From: Rhodospirillales bacterium
GTDB taxonomy: Bacteria; Pseudomonadota; Alphaproteobacteria; Acetobacterales; Acetobacteraceae
Assembly: GCA_947460455.1 (NCBI GenBank)
Contig: CANHKG010000022.1
Span: 1 to 34,032, forward strand
Direction: 5' to 3'
Length of the DNA stretch: 34,032 nt
How positions within the stretch are numbered: the first letter of the stretch is position 1; every line of letters starts with the position of its first letter. Shown one piece after another: positions 14,464 to 24,610 of this stretch. The position numbers were made by a program, and so were the translations under genes. The notes beneath the pieces were generated by a model. The model was not told the DNA's origin. It was given only the letters and a program-made list of their open reading frames with translations, and did not search any database.

Positions 14464-16089
14464 ATGGGCTATGCGGATATCCTGATCACCGGCGGGCGCA
14501 TCTGGCGCGGGCTGCGCGAGGGCTTTGCGGAGGCGCTGGCGATCCACAATGGGCGCGTGGTGGCGGTGGGCGCGCGCGATGCCGTGGCAGCGCTGGCCGG
14601 GCCCGGCACGAAGCGGATCGATCTCGGCGGGCGCCTGGCGCTGCCGGCGTTCAACGACAGCCACCAGCATCTGCTGCCGATGGGGCTGGGGATGGGCCAG
14701 GTGAACCTGCGCGCGCCGGCGGTGAACAGCCTGGATGCGCTGCTGACCCGAATCCGCGAGGCCGCGAAGGCGGCGCCGAAGGGCGGCTGGATCGTGGGCC
14801 GCGGCTGGGACGACACGGAGCTGCGCGAGAACCGCTACCCGACGGCGGATGAGCTGGAGGCGGCCGCACCAGGGCATCCGGTGCTGGCGGTGCGCACCTG
14901 CGGCCATGCGGCGGTGGCCAGCCGCACCGCGCTGGCGCTGGCGGGGATCGACGACACCACGCCCGATCCGGCCGGTGGCGCGATCGAACGGCGCGAGGGG
15001 CGGCCGAATGGGGTGCTGCATGAAAGCGCCATCCGCATGGTGCGCGCCCACATCGCCAAGCCGACCGATGCGCAGCTGGTGGATGCGATCGAGCGGGCAG
15101 GGCGGCACATGCTCTCCCAGGGGTTTGCCGCCGTGATGGATGCCAATGTCGGCATGGTGGCCGGAATCCGCGAGGTGGATGCCTATCACGCGGCCCATGC
15201 CGCCGGGCGGCTGCCGGTGCGGGTGTGGGGGTGCCTGGCCGGCAATCCGGACGGGATCGCCGATGAGGTGTGGGCGCGCGGCATGCGGCCGCTGGACGGC
15301 GACGACATGCTGCGCTGGGGCGCGATGAAGGTGTTCGCCGATGGCTCCGCCGGCGGGCGCACGGCGGCGATGAGCCTGCCCTATGAGCCGCAGGGCAACG
15401 AGCCGCCGGGGACCGGCATGTTCATCTTCCCGAAGGAGCAGTTCCACGGGCTGCTCGACAAGTATCACCGCCTGGGCTGGCAGCTTGCCATCCACGCCAT
15501 CGGCGATGCCGGGATCGAGGTGACGCTGGCGGGGTTCGAGGCGATGGACAGTGCCGCGCACCCGGTGGCCGGGCGGCGGCACCGGATCGAGCATTGCGAG
15601 TTCGTCCGGCCCGACCAGATCGCCCGTATGGCGGCGCGCGGAATCGAGGCGGTGCCGCAGATGATCTTCGTGCACGAGTTCGGCGACATGTATGTGCAGA
15701 ACGTCGGCCGAGCGCGGGCCGAGGCGGGCAACCCGATGCGGGCCTGGATCGAGGCCGGCATGCACCCGGCGGCGGGTTCGGATGCGCCTGTCTCCGAAAC
15801 CGATGCGATGCCGAACATCCACGCCATGGTCACGCGCAGCACGCGCCATGGTACGGTGCTGGGGGCGGACCAGGCGATCACGCTCGCCGAAGCCGTGCAT
15901 GCCTACACCTGGGCCGGCGCCTACACCCAGTTCGCCGAGGGCGGGCGTGGCCGGCTGGTGCCGGGGCAGTTGGCGGATGTGGCGGTGCTGTCGCGCGACA
16001 TCTTCGCGCTCGATCCGTCGGAACTGATCGGCGTGCGGGCGGACATGACGATCCGCGGCGGGGCGGTGGTTTACGACCGGCTGGGATAG
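14464..16089 (+). CDS. Amidohydrolase, YtcJ-like
   Basis: A 541-residue metal-dependent hydrolase of the amidohydrolase superfamily (amidohydrolase_3 group). The metal motif DSHQHL has His67 and His69; QLAIHAIGD, HRIEHCEF and GSDAPV supply later His and Asp ligands, and the small N-terminal beta domain (LITGGRIW) and C-terminal block (GQLADVAVLSRDIF) are typical. Members hydrolyse amide or carbamate bonds, often in unusual nitrogen compounds; no substrate can be inferred. It is first in the rightward run that continues through a second amidohydrolase and two ABC ATPases, with GAGGAA upstream of ATG 14464. Confidence 0.93.
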   Translation: MGYADILITGGRIWRGLREGFAEALAIHNGRVVAVGARDAVAALAGPGTKRIDLGGRLALPAFNDSHQHLLPMGLGMGQVNLRAPAVNSLDALLTRIREAAKAAPKGGWIVGRGWDDTELRENRYPTADELEAAAPGHPVLAVRTCGHAAVASRTALALAGIDDTTPDPAGGAIERREGRPNGVLHESAIRMVRAHIAKPTDAQLVDAIERAGRHMLSQGFAAVMDANVGMVAGIREVDAYHAAHAAGRLPVRVWGCLAGNPDGIADEVWARGMRPLDGDDMLRWGAMKVFADGSAGGRTAAMSLPYEPQGNEPPGTGMFIFPKEQFHGLLDKYHRLGWQLAIHAIGDAGIEVTLAGFEAMDSAAHPVAGRRHRIEHCEFVRPDQIARMAARGIEAVPQMIFVHEFGDMYVQNVGRARAEAGNPMRAWIEAGMHPAAGSDAPVSETDAMPNIHAMVTRSTRHGTVLGADQAITLAEAVHAYTWAGAYTQFAEGGRGRLVPGQLADVAVLSRDIFALDPSELIGVRADMTIRGGAVVYDRLG

Positions 16090-16117
16090 TCTTGCTGCAC
16101 CGCAGAAGAGCACTGGA

Positions 16118-16172
16118 CCCTCGCGCGCCTCTGGGGGAGTATGTCGCAGTGAGAGGCTGAATGCCGCGAGGG
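16118..16172 (+). promoter_or_regulatory. Hairpin leader overlapping the ribosome-binding site
   Basis: CCCTCGCG (16118-16125) pairs with CGCGAGGG (16165-16172), and inside it GCCTCT (16127-16132) pairs with AGAGGC (16152-16157). The outer right arm covers most of the AGGGGG ribosome-binding site (16169-16174) of the amidohydrolase gene at 16178. If formed, the fold would hide that site and lower translation. The pairing is seen; regulation is inference. Confidence 0.45.
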
Positions 16173-16177
16173 GGACC

Positions 16178-17611
16178 ATGGCGACGACGGTGATCCGCAA
16201 CGCGTCTTATGTTGTGGCCTGGGACGCAGGCACGAAGAGCCACACCTACATGCAGGATGCGGACGTTGCCTATGAAGGCGGCGTGATCCGCTTCGTCGGG
16301 CGTGGCTATGAAGGCCCTGCGGACGAGGTGGTGGATGGCCGCGGCTTCATGGTCATGCCCGGCCTGGTGAATATCCACACCCACCCGTCTTCCGAGCCGA
16401 TGAACAAGGGGCTGACGGACGAGGTCGGCTCGCCGCGGCTCTACAACTCCTCGCTCTATGAATACCTGCCGATCTTCCGGCCGGATTCCTCGGCGGTGGC
16501 GGATTGCGTGCGGGTGGCGCTGTCGGAGCTGCTGCTCTCGGGCGTGACCACCGTTGCCGATCTTTCCATGGCGCATCCCGGCTGGCTGGACCTGCTGGCC
16601 GAATCCGGCATGCGCGTGTGCGTGGCGCCGATGTTCCGCTCTGGCCGCTGGTACACCAAGAACGGCCACCAAGTTGACTATGAGTGGAACGAGGCCGCCG
16701 GCGAGAAGATGATGTCGGAGGCGTTCACGCTGATCGAGCGCGCGGAGCAGCACCCCTCTGGCCGGCTGTTCGGGATGGTAGTGCCGGCGCAGATCGACAC
16801 GTGCACCGAGACGCTGCTGCGCGAGTCGGCGCAGGAGGCGAGGAAGCGCGGCCTTTCCTGGCAGATTCATGCGGCGCAGTCGGTCAGCGAGTTCCACGAG
16901 ATCACCCGCCGCCACGGCTTCACGCCGATCGGCTGGATGGATGAGCTGGGCCTGCTGGGCGAGCGCACCATCATCGGCCACGGCATCTTCCTCGATGACC
17001 ATCCGCAGACGCCCTGGCACACCAAAACCGATGTGATCCGCATGGCCGAGACCGGCACCACGGTGGCGCATTGCCCCACGGTGTTCGCGCGCCGTGGCAT
17101 CACGCTGAAGGATATCGGCCGCTACCGCCGCGCCGGCGTGAACGTGGGCATCGGCACGGATACCTTCCCGCACAACATGCTGGATGAGATGCGGCTGGCC
17201 GCCTACCTCGCCCGCACCCAGGCCAGCGATGTGCGCACGCTGTCGGGCAGCGATCTGTTCGAGGCCGCGACGGTGAACGGTGCGAAGGCCCTGGGCCGCG
17301 AGGATATCGGGCGCCTGGCACCGCTGTGCCGGGCCGATATCGTGCTGGTGGACATCACCCACCCGCGCATGCGCCCGGCGCGCGATCCGCTGCGCAGCCT
17401 GATCTACTCGGTCGGCGACCGTGCGGTGCACACTGTGATCGTGGACGGCACCGTGGTGGTGCGCGGCGGCGAGCTGCTCACCATGGATTACGCCGCCGCG
17501 GCGGAGCACCTCAACGAGGCGCAGAAGGAAGTGATGGCGAAGGTGCCCAACCTGGATTGGGGCCGCCGCCATGTGGACGAAGTCTCCCCCCCATTGTTCA
17601 GGTCAGCATGA
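16178..17611 (+). CDS. Amidohydrolase of the ATZ/TRZ type
   Basis: A 477-residue metal-dependent amidohydrolase resembling SsnA, atrazine chlorohydrolase and guanine/cytosine deaminase-like enzymes. The expected mononuclear metal set is present: His67 and His69 in NIHTHPS, His231 in QIHAAQS, His268 in IIGHGIF and Asp328 in IGTDTFP. The N-terminal barrel flank ([13 protein letters not shown]) and the C-terminal return ([14 protein letters not shown]) are normal. Likely chemistry is hydrolytic deamination or removal of a ring substituent from an N-heterocycle. Its stop (TGA, 17609-17611) overlaps the oppD-type ATG (17608) as ATGA, so it is translationally coupled to the ABC genes. Confidence 0.92.
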   Translation: MATTVIRNASYVVAWDAGTKSHTYMQDADVAYEGGVIRFVGRGYEGPADEVVDGRGFMVMPGLVNIHTHPSSEPMNKGLTDEVGSPRLYNSSLYEYLPIFRPDSSAVADCVRVALSELLLSGVTTVADLSMAHPGWLDLLAESGMRVCVAPMFRSGRWYTKNGHQVDYEWNEAAGEKMMSEAFTLIERAEQHPSGRLFGMVVPAQIDTCTETLLRESAQEARKRGLSWQIHAAQSVSEFHEITRRHGFTPIGWMDELGLLGERTIIGHGIFLDDHPQTPWHTKTDVIRMAETGTTVAHCPTVFARRGITLKDIGRYRRAGVNVGIGTDTFPHNMLDEMRLAAYLARTQASDVRTLSGSDLFEAATVNGAKALGREDIGRLAPLCRADIVLVDITHPRMRPARDPLRSLIYSVGDRAVHTVIVDGTVVVRGGELLTMDYAAAAEHLNEAQKEVMAKVPNLDWGRRHVDEVSPPLFRSA

Positions 17612-18602
17612 CGAATCTTCTGGAAATCGAGGACCTGCGTACCGTCTTCCGCACGCCGATGGGCGAAGTGGCGGCGGTGGATGGCGTTTCGCTGGGCGTG
17701 GCGCGCGGGCGCACCCTGGGCATCGTGGGCGAGAGCGGCTGCGGCAAGTCCGTGCTGTCGCTCTCGGTGATGCGGCTGGTGCCGCCGCCGGGGCGCAACA
17801 CCTCCGGCCGCGTGATGTTCGACGGGCAGAACCTGCTCGACCTCTCGCCGGCGGCGATGCGCGACATTCGCGGCAACCGCATCGCGATGATCTTCCAGGA
17901 GCCGATGACCTCGCTGAACCCCGTGTTCACCGTGGGCAACCAGATCACCGAGGCGATGCGCGCGCACGACCGCACCGCGAGCGAGAAGGCCCTGCGCAGC
18001 AAGGCGATCGCCGCACTCGATCGCGTGCGCATCCCGGCGCCGGACCGGCGGTTCGACGAGTATCCGCACCAGATGTCTGGCGGCATGCGCCAGCGCGTGA
18101 TGATCGCGATGGCGCTAGCCTGCGAGCCTGACCTGCTGATTGCCGACGAGCCGACCACGGCGCTGGACGTGACGGTGCAGGCGCAGATCCTGGATCTGCT
18201 GCGCGACCTGCAGGCGCAGACCGGCATGGCCATCATCCTGATCACCCACGACCTCGGCGTGGTGGCGGAAATGGCGGACGAAGTGGCGGTGATGTACGCC
18301 GGCAAGGTGGCCGAGCGCGCCACCGGGACGGCGATTTTCGATGATCCGCAGCACCCCTACACGCTCGGCCTGCTCGGCAGCATCCCGAAGCTGGAGGAGC
18401 AGCACGACCGCCTGCTGGCGATCGAGGGCGCGGTGCCGCCGCCCTTCGCCCTGCCCAAGGGTTGCCGCTTCAACCCGCGCTGCGTGTTCGCCGTGGAGGA
18501 ATGCCGCCAGCGCCCGCCGACGCTGCGCGAGGTGGCACCCGGCCACATGGCCGCCTGCCTGCGCGCGCCTGTCGAACGGCTCGTGGGCGAGGAGGTTTTG
18601 GC

Positions 18603-18606
<4 letters not shown>
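17608..18606 (+). CDS. ABC transporter ATPase, OppD/DppD type
   Basis: A 332-residue ATPase of peptide/nickel-type importers. Walker A GESGCGKS is at residues 41-48, the Q-loop Gln at 97, the signature MSGGM at 156-160, Walker B LLIADE ends at Glu181 and the switch His is 214. The C-terminal oligopeptide/nickel domain carries the Cys-rich [14 protein letters not shown] pattern seen in this family, where a Fe-S cluster is known in some members. It starts by an ATGA overlap with the preceding amidohydrolase and ends by ATGA into the OppF-type gene. No membrane permease gene is visible in the run. Confidence 0.95.
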
Positions 18607-19706
<1,100 letters not shown>

Positions 19707-19711
19707 GGGCC

Positions 19712-20011
19712 ATGCCCGCATTTCTGATCGCGAACATCGACGTGACCGACCCGGCGATGTTCGAGGAATACCGCGCCAAGGTTCCGGCGGTGATCGCGCA
19801 GTATGGCGGCACCTATCGCGTGCGCGGCGGGGCGATGGAGACGGTGGAGGGCACCTCGCCCTTCAAGCGCCTGGTGGTGCTGGAATTCCCGACCATGGCG
19901 GGGCTGAAGACGTTCTACCACAGCCCGGAATACGCCCCGCTGATCGCGCTGCGGCAAAGAGCGAGCAGCGGCGACGTGGTGATGGTGGAAGGCTTCGCAC
20001 CGCCGGCTTGA
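19712..20011 (+). CDS. DUF1330 protein
   Basis: A 99-residue protein with a dimeric alpha/beta barrel fold of the DUF1330 family. MPAFLIANIDVTDPAMFEEY at the start, YGGTYRVRGG in the middle and RLVVLEFPTMAGLKTFYHSPEY are the typical conserved parts. The family function is not known. It starts 5 bases after the OppF-type stop, so it belongs to the same transcript. Confidence 0.92.
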   Translation: MPAFLIANIDVTDPAMFEEYRAKVPAVIAQYGGTYRVRGGAMETVEGTSPFKRLVVLEFPTMAGLKTFYHSPEYAPLIALRQRASSGDVVMVEGFAPPA

Positions 20012-20060
20012 CGGCGCGCCTCTGCCGCCGCAAGCAGCGGGAAAGGTTCAGGAGGCGCCC

Positions 20061-21230
20061 ATGTCGTTCCAGCTCGTATCCCCCCGCTTCATGCTGGTTG
20101 GCGGTGGCGCCACCGCGCAGATTGCCGACGTGTTGGCAAAGTTCGGGCTTTCCAAGCCGCTCGTGGTCACCGATCCGTTCATGGTGAAATCGGGGCTGGT
20201 GAACAAATGCCTGGATCCGCTGGCCAAGGCCGGCATCAAGGTGGCGGTGTTCTCCGACACGATTCCGGAGCCGACCGATACCGTGGTGGTGGCCGGCGTG
20301 GCCGCGCTGCGGGCGGGGGATTATGATTGCCTGATCGGTTTCGGCGGCGGCTCGCCGATCGACACGGCCAAGGCGATGTCGATCCTGGCGATGGGGGACA
20401 AGCCGATGTCCGCCTACAAGGTGCCGTTCGCGGCCGATATCGCCAAGCTGCCGATCATCGCCATCCCGACCACCGCCGGCACGGGCAGCGAGGCGACGCG
20501 CTTTACCGTGATCACCGATGCGGTGCGCGACGAGAAGATGCTGATCGCCGGGCTGGGCGCGCTGCCGCTGGCGGCGATCGTGGATTACGAGCTGACTTTC
20601 TCCGTGCCCAAGCGCACCACGGCCGATACCGGGGTGGACGCGTTCAGCCACGCGCTGGAGGCCTATGTTTCCAAGCGCGCCAATGCGTTCAGTGATTCGC
20701 TGGCCGTCTCGGCGATGTCCCTGATCGGCGCCAATCTGGAGACCGCCTATCACCAGCCAGACAATGCCGCGGCGCGCGAGGCGATGATGCTGGGCTCCAT
20801 GCAGGCGGGCATTGCCTTCTCCAATGCCTCCGTGGCGCTGGTGCATGGCATGTCCCGGCCGATCGGGGCGCATTTCCATGTGCCGCACGGGCTTTCCAAC
20901 GCCATGCTGCTGCCGGCCGTGACGCGGTTCGGCCTGCAATCGGCGCTGGCGCGCTACGCGGAGGCCGGGCGGCGCGTGGGCTTCGCGGCCACGAGTGACA
21001 GCGACGAGGTGGCGGCGAATAAGCTCGCCGATGGGCTGGTGCGCTGGAACAGCGTGCTCTCCGTACCCACCCCGGCCGGCTTCGGCATCACGCCCGCGGT
21101 GTGGGACGGCAAGCTGGAGCTGATGGCCGAGCAGGCCCTTGCCTCCGGCTCGCCGGCCAATAATCCGCGCGTGCCGACGAAGGAGGAGATCGTCTCGCTC
21201 TACAGGCAGGTCTGGGCCGCGAACGCCTGA
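20061..21230 (+). CDS. Iron-containing alcohol dehydrogenase
   Basis: A 389-residue group III (iron-dependent) alcohol dehydrogenase. The NAD-binding [10 protein letters not shown] is at residues 95-104 and [12 protein letters not shown] at 135-146. The four metal ligands are Asp193 and His197 ([12 protein letters not shown]), His262 (VHGMSRPIG) and His276 (HFHVPHG). Substrates in the family range from lactaldehyde and butanol to 4-hydroxybutyrate, so the choice is open. AGGAGG lies 10 bases before the ATG at 20061. selA follows its stop after 5 bases. Confidence 0.94.
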   Translation: MSFQLVSPRFMLVGGGATAQIADVLAKFGLSKPLVVTDPFMVKSGLVNKCLDPLAKAGIKVAVFSDTIPEPTDTVVVAGVAALRAGDYDCLIGFGGGSPIDTAKAMSILAMGDKPMSAYKVPFAADIAKLPIIAIPTTAGTGSEATRFTVITDAVRDEKMLIAGLGALPLAAIVDYELTFSVPKRTTADTGVDAFSHALEAYVSKRANAFSDSLAVSAMSLIGANLETAYHQPDNAAAREAMMLGSMQAGIAFSNASVALVHGMSRPIGAHFHVPHGLSNAMLLPAVTRFGLQSALARYAEAGRRVGFAATSDSDEVAANKLADGLVRWNSVLSVPTPAGFGITPAVWDGKLELMAEQALASGSPANNPRVPTKEEIVSLYRQVWAANA

Positions 21231-21235
21231 CGAAG

Positions 21236-22621
21236 ATGCGCGCCGCCATCCCATCGGTCGACGAGGTGCTGCGCGGCCCCGCCGGGCAGGTCGCCTTGGC
21301 GCGGCATGGGCGGGCGGCGACGGTGGCGGCGGTGCGCGCGGCACTGGCGGTGCTGCGCGCGCGGATGGGGGAGGGGGCGCCGGATCGTGCCGCGCTCGCC
21401 GAGGCCGCCGGCACGCAGGCGCTGGAGACCCTGGCGCTGGAGGAGGCGCCGCGGCTGCGTGCCGTGTTCAACCTCACCGGCACGGTGCTGCACACCAATC
21501 TCGGCCGCGCCGTGCTGGCGGAGGAGGCGATCGAGGCCGCCACCCGCGTAATGCGCCAACCCGCCGCGTTGGAGTTCGACCTGGAAACCGGCGGGCGCGG
21601 CGAGCGGGATGACGCGGTGCGCGGCCTGGTGCGCGAGCTGACCGGGGCCGAGGACTGCATCCTGGTGAACAACGCCGCCGCCGCGGTGTTCCTGATGTTG
21701 AACACGGTGGGGGCAGGGCGGGAGGCCATCGTCTCCCGCGGCGAGCTGATCGAGATCGGCGGCGCGTTCCGCATGCCGGATATCATGGCCCGCGCCGGCG
21801 TGGTGCTGCGCGAGGTCGGCACCACCAACCGCACCCATGCGCGCGATTACGAGGGCGCGATCACCGAGCGCACCGCGTTGCTGATGAAGGTGCACACCAG
21901 CAACTATCTCATCCAGGGCTTCACGGCGGAGGTGGCGCCGGCGGAACTGTCGCGCATTGGCCGCGCGCATGGCGTGCCGGTGCTGGACGACCTCGGCTCC
22001 GGAACGCTGGTGGATCTCTCCACCTATGGGCTGCGGCGGGAGCGCACGGTGCGCGATGCGCTGGGGGATGGCGCGGACCTCGTCGCCTTCTCCGGCGACA
22101 AGCTGCTGGGCGGCCCGCAGGCGGGGTTCATCGTCGGGCGCGCCGATTTGGTGCGCGCCTGCGCCAAGAACCCGATCAAGCGCGCCATGCGGCTGGACAA
22201 GATAAGGCTGGCAGCACTGGAAGCCACGCTGCGGCTGTATCGCGACCCGGACCGGCTGGCCCAGCGCCTGCCCACGCTGCGGCTGCTGACGCGCAAGCCG
22301 GAGGAGATGCGGGCATTGGCCGGGCGGCTCTTGCCGGCCGTCTCGGCGCAGCTTGGCCCGGCGTGGCAGGTGGCGGTGGCCGAGTGCGCCAGCCAGATCG
22401 GCTCCGGCGCGCTGCCGCTGGAAAGCCTGCCCAGCGCCGGGCTTTCGCTCACGCCCTGTGATGGCGACGGCCGCGCCCCGGAGCGCCTGCTGGCCGCGCT
22501 GCGGGCCCTGCCCACCCCGGTGATCGGCCGCATCGCCCAGGGCGCGGTGCTGCTGGACCTACGCTGCCTGGAGGACGAGGCGGGGTTCGTTGCGCAGCTT
22601 GGGGCGTTGAAGGAAGGCTAG
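21236..22621 (+). CDS. selA: Selenocysteine synthase (L-seryl-tRNA(Sec) selenium transferase)
   Basis: A 461-residue PLP enzyme that converts Ser-tRNA(Sec) to Sec-tRNA(Sec) with selenophosphate. It has the full SelA length and the N-terminal helical domain (about residues 1-70) that distinguishes true SelA from short SelA-like lyases. [15 protein letters not shown] (78-92), [13 protein letters not shown] (112-124) and [13 protein letters not shown] with PLP-lysine Lys289 are characteristic. It lies 5 bases after the alcohol dehydrogenase gene. selB, selD and tRNA(Sec) are not in the window, so either they lie elsewhere or the gene has been separated from its usual selB partner. Confidence 0.92.
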   Translation: MRAAIPSVDEVLRGPAGQVALARHGRAATVAAVRAALAVLRARMGEGAPDRAALAEAAGTQALETLALEEAPRLRAVFNLTGTVLHTNLGRAVLAEEAIEAATRVMRQPAALEFDLETGGRGERDDAVRGLVRELTGAEDCILVNNAAAAVFLMLNTVGAGREAIVSRGELIEIGGAFRMPDIMARAGVVLREVGTTNRTHARDYEGAITERTALLMKVHTSNYLIQGFTAEVAPAELSRIGRAHGVPVLDDLGSGTLVDLSTYGLRRERTVRDALGDGADLVAFSGDKLLGGPQAGFIVGRADLVRACAKNPIKRAMRLDKIRLAALEATLRLYRDPDRLAQRLPTLRLLTRKPEEMRALAGRLLPAVSAQLGPAWQVAVAECASQIGSGALPLESLPSAGLSLTPCDGDGRAPERLLAALRALPTPVIGRIAQGAVLLDLRCLEDEAGFVAQLGALKEG

Positions 22622-22622
22622 C

Positions 22623-22657
22623 CGCCAAGACGCCAAGGGCGCCAAGTCCTCGCCAAG
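22623..22657. repeat. Four CGCCAAG repeats after selA
   Basis: The word CGCCAAG starts at 22623, 22631, 22640 and 22651, spaced 8, 9 and 11 bases. The array fills much of the 61-base spacer between the convergent selA and carbonic anhydrase genes. It resembles simple intergenic repeat arrays seen in several alphaproteobacteria; I see no other copy in the window. Role unknown. Confidence 0.7.
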
Positions 22658-22682
22658 GCACTGCTGGCGTTTCCTTAGGGCC

Positions 22683-23291
22683 TCAGGCCGGCCGGAACAC
22701 CCCATCGGCATCCAGCAGGTTCAGGATGCCGTGCCGCACGTCGAAATGGCCGCCATGCAGTTCCATGGAGCCGTCTGCCAGCCGTTCCGCGATCCACGGG
22801 TAGCCGCGCAAATTCTCCAGCGACAGCGCCACTGCCGCCTGTTCCAGTGCCAGTTGCGGGTCGCCGCCATCGTCGCAGGCCAGCACGCGCTCGCGCGCCT
22901 TGGCGGCGATGTTGATCCAGGGCATCAGGAAGTCGGTGGCCTGCTCCGGGCCGCCATGGATCAGGGCGGTGATGCCGCCGCACATGCCGTGGCCCATCAC
23001 GATCAGATGGCCCACGCGCAGCACCCGTACGCCGAATTCCAGCGCCGCACTGGTGGCGTGGTGCGCGCCATCGGGCGCATAGGGCGGCACCAGGTTGGCC
23101 ACGTTGCGCACCACGAACAGCTCGCCCGGCCCGGCATCGAAGATCATGCCGGGGTCCACCCGGCTATCGGCGCAGGCGATCACCATGGCGCGCGGCGCCT
23201 GGCCACGCTCTGCCAGGCGTTCGAACATCCGCTTGCGCTCCGGCCAGGCGCCGGCGCGAAACCGGGCGTAGCCGTTCAGCAATCCATCCAT
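22683..23291 (-). CDS. Beta-carbonic anhydrase
   Basis: A 202-residue zinc enzyme that interconverts CO2 and bicarbonate. The zinc ligands are Cys40, Asp42 (CADSR, with Arg44) and His101, Cys104 (GHGMCGG), the classic beta-class set. LFVVRNVANLVPPY at about 58-71 is another family block. It starts 14 bases after the sbtB stop on the same strand, so CO2/bicarbonate exchange and bicarbonate uptake are encoded together. No signal peptide is seen, so it should act in the cytoplasm. Confidence 0.95.
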   Translation of the reverse strand: MDGLLNGYARFRAGAWPERKRMFERLAERGQAPRAMVIACADSRVDPGMIFDAGPGELFVVRNVANLVPPYAPDGAHHATSAALEFGVRVLRVGHLIVMGHGMCGGITALIHGGPEQATDFLMPWINIAAKARERVLACDDGGDPQLALEQAAVALSLENLRGYPWIAERLADGSMELHGGHFDVRHGILNLLDADGVFRPA

Positions 23292-23305
23292 CCAGGAACT
23301 CCGAT

Positions 23306-23617
23306 TTATCCGCGGCCGGCGTATTTCTCGCCCCGGACAACGCGAACCTCGGCCGCCCAGGCGACCACGGCGTAATGCGGAAACCAGTCGCGCGCCAGCA
23401 TCTCCAGCAGCGCATCGGCCACGCCTTCGCCGGCCAGCACCTCGATGCGGATGTTCTCGCCATCCAGCGTGGAGGCGCGCATGTCTCGCGAGCCGACGCC
23501 ATGGGCCTCCGTGATGGTGTAGCCGGTGGCGCCGGCGGCCAGGATGGCGTGGGTGAGGCGGGTGGCCAGCACCTTCTCGGCGACGATCGTTACCAGCGAG
23601 ACGGGCAGGGTCTGCAT
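23306..23617 (-). CDS. sbtB: SbtB-like PII-type regulator
   Basis: A 103-residue small PII-like protein. The order beta-alpha-beta, the loop region GVGSRDMRASTLDGENIRIEVLAG and the position right after sbtA identify it as SbtB-like. In cyanobacteria SbtB binds adenine nucleotides and closes SbtA. The C terminus here ends KYAGRG and lacks the Cys-containing redox loop of the cyanobacterial protein. Its ATG (23615-23617) overlaps the sbtA stop codon by one base (TGATG), with GGAGGA ahead of it. Confidence 0.82.
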   Translation of the reverse strand: MQTLPVSLVTIVAEKVLATRLTHAILAAGATGYTITEAHGVGSRDMRASTLDGENIRIEVLAGEGVADALLEMLARDWFPHYAVVAWAAEVRVVRGEKYAGRG

Positions 23618-24603
23618 CACGGTCCTCCGGCGATCCAGCGTGCCAGCGCGTTGTAGAGCGGCAGGCCGAGCGTGAGGTTGAACGGGAAGGTGATGGCGAG
23701 CGAGGCGGTGAGGTAGTAGCCCGGATTGGCCTGGGGCAGTGCGAGGCGCACCGCGGCCGGGGCGGCGATGTAGCTGGCCGATGCGGCGAGCGTGCCCAGC
23801 ACCGTCATGCCACCCACGGAAAGCCCGATCGCATGGCCCACTGCCACGCCGAGTGCCCCATGCAGCACCGGCATCACCACTGCGAACACCGCCAGGAACG
23901 GGCCGACGCGGCGGAAATCCCCCAGCCGCCCGGCGGCCAGGATGCCGAGTTCCAGCAGGAACAGGCACAGCGCGCCCTGGAACAGGTCGGAAAACACCGG
24001 CTTCACGCGGGCATAGCCGGCCTCACCCACCACCGCGCCGATCAGCAGCCCGCCGGCCAGCAGCAGCACGCTCTTGCCCGAGAGGATCTCCCGCACCGCC
24101 TCGCCCGCCGTGCTGCCCCCTGGGCCGCCACCCAGCGCGCCGCCGGCACGGGCGAGCGCGAAGGCCACCACAATCGCCGGCACCTCCATGATCGCCAGCA
24201 GGGCAGGGGCGTAGCCCTCGTACGGCGTGCGCGCCGCATCGAGATAGGCGATGGCGGCCACGAAGGTGACGGCGGAGACGGAGCCGTAATGCGCCGCAAT
24301 CGCCGCCGCATCCGCCGCCCCGAACCGGCCAACCCGGCGCAGCAGCGCGTAGCACCACAGCGGGATCACCACGCCGAGCCCGAGTGCCGCCAGCCCCGGC
24401 AGCAGGAAGGCCGAGGGCGGCAGGCGCGAAAGCTCCACCCCGCCCTTCAGCCCGATGGCCAGCATCAGGTAGATTGACAGCGCGTTGAACACGGGTTCGG
24501 GCAGGCGGAGATCGCTGCGCAGCAGCACGGCGAGCGCGCCAAGGGCGAAGCACAGGAGCAGCGGCGAAAGCAGGTTCGCCGCAGCGAGGTCCAGTATCGT
24601 CAT
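23617..24603 (-). CDS. sbtA: SbtA, sodium-dependent bicarbonate permease
   Basis: A 328-residue inner-membrane protein with about ten hydrophobic segments in two related halves. Family landmarks are LYFCFALGAL-like LLLCFALGALAVLL, IYLMLAIGLKGGVEL, AAHYGSVSAVTFVAA and the second-half match GTLAASASYIAAPAAVRLALP. SbtA imports bicarbonate with Na+. A Pro/Gly-rich cytoplasmic loop (ALGGGPGGSTAGEAV, about residues 158-172) separates the halves. It begins 7 bases after the NHL-protein stop, its ribosome-binding site overlapping that stop, and ends overlapping sbtB. Uptake of bicarbonate by a non-cyanobacterium is the inferred role. Confidence 0.93.
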   Translation of the reverse strand: MTILDLAAANLLSPLLLCFALGALAVLLRSDLRLPEPVFNALSIYLMLAIGLKGGVELSRLPPSAFLLPGLAALGLGVVIPLWCYALLRRVGRFGAADAAAIAAHYGSVSAVTFVAAIAYLDAARTPYEGYAPALLAIMEVPAIVVAFALARAGGALGGGPGGSTAGEAVREILSGKSVLLLAGGLLIGAVVGEAGYARVKPVFSDLFQGALCLFLLELGILAAGRLGDFRRVGPFLAVFAVVMPVLHGALGVAVGHAIGLSVGGMTVLGTLAASASYIAAPAAVRLALPQANPGYYLTASLAITFPFNLTLGLPLYNALARWIAGGP

Positions 24604-24610
24604 CCGGTTC

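Noticed and set aside
14311-16200. 629-codon minus-strand frame over the amidohydrolase
   Set aside because: Shadow frame; the plus strand has complete metal motifs and a good ribosome-binding site.
19712-22621. Search for in-frame TGA selenoproteins beside selA
   Set aside because: The neighbouring genes end at TGA or TAG at their usual family lengths, with no extended homologous frame after the stop.
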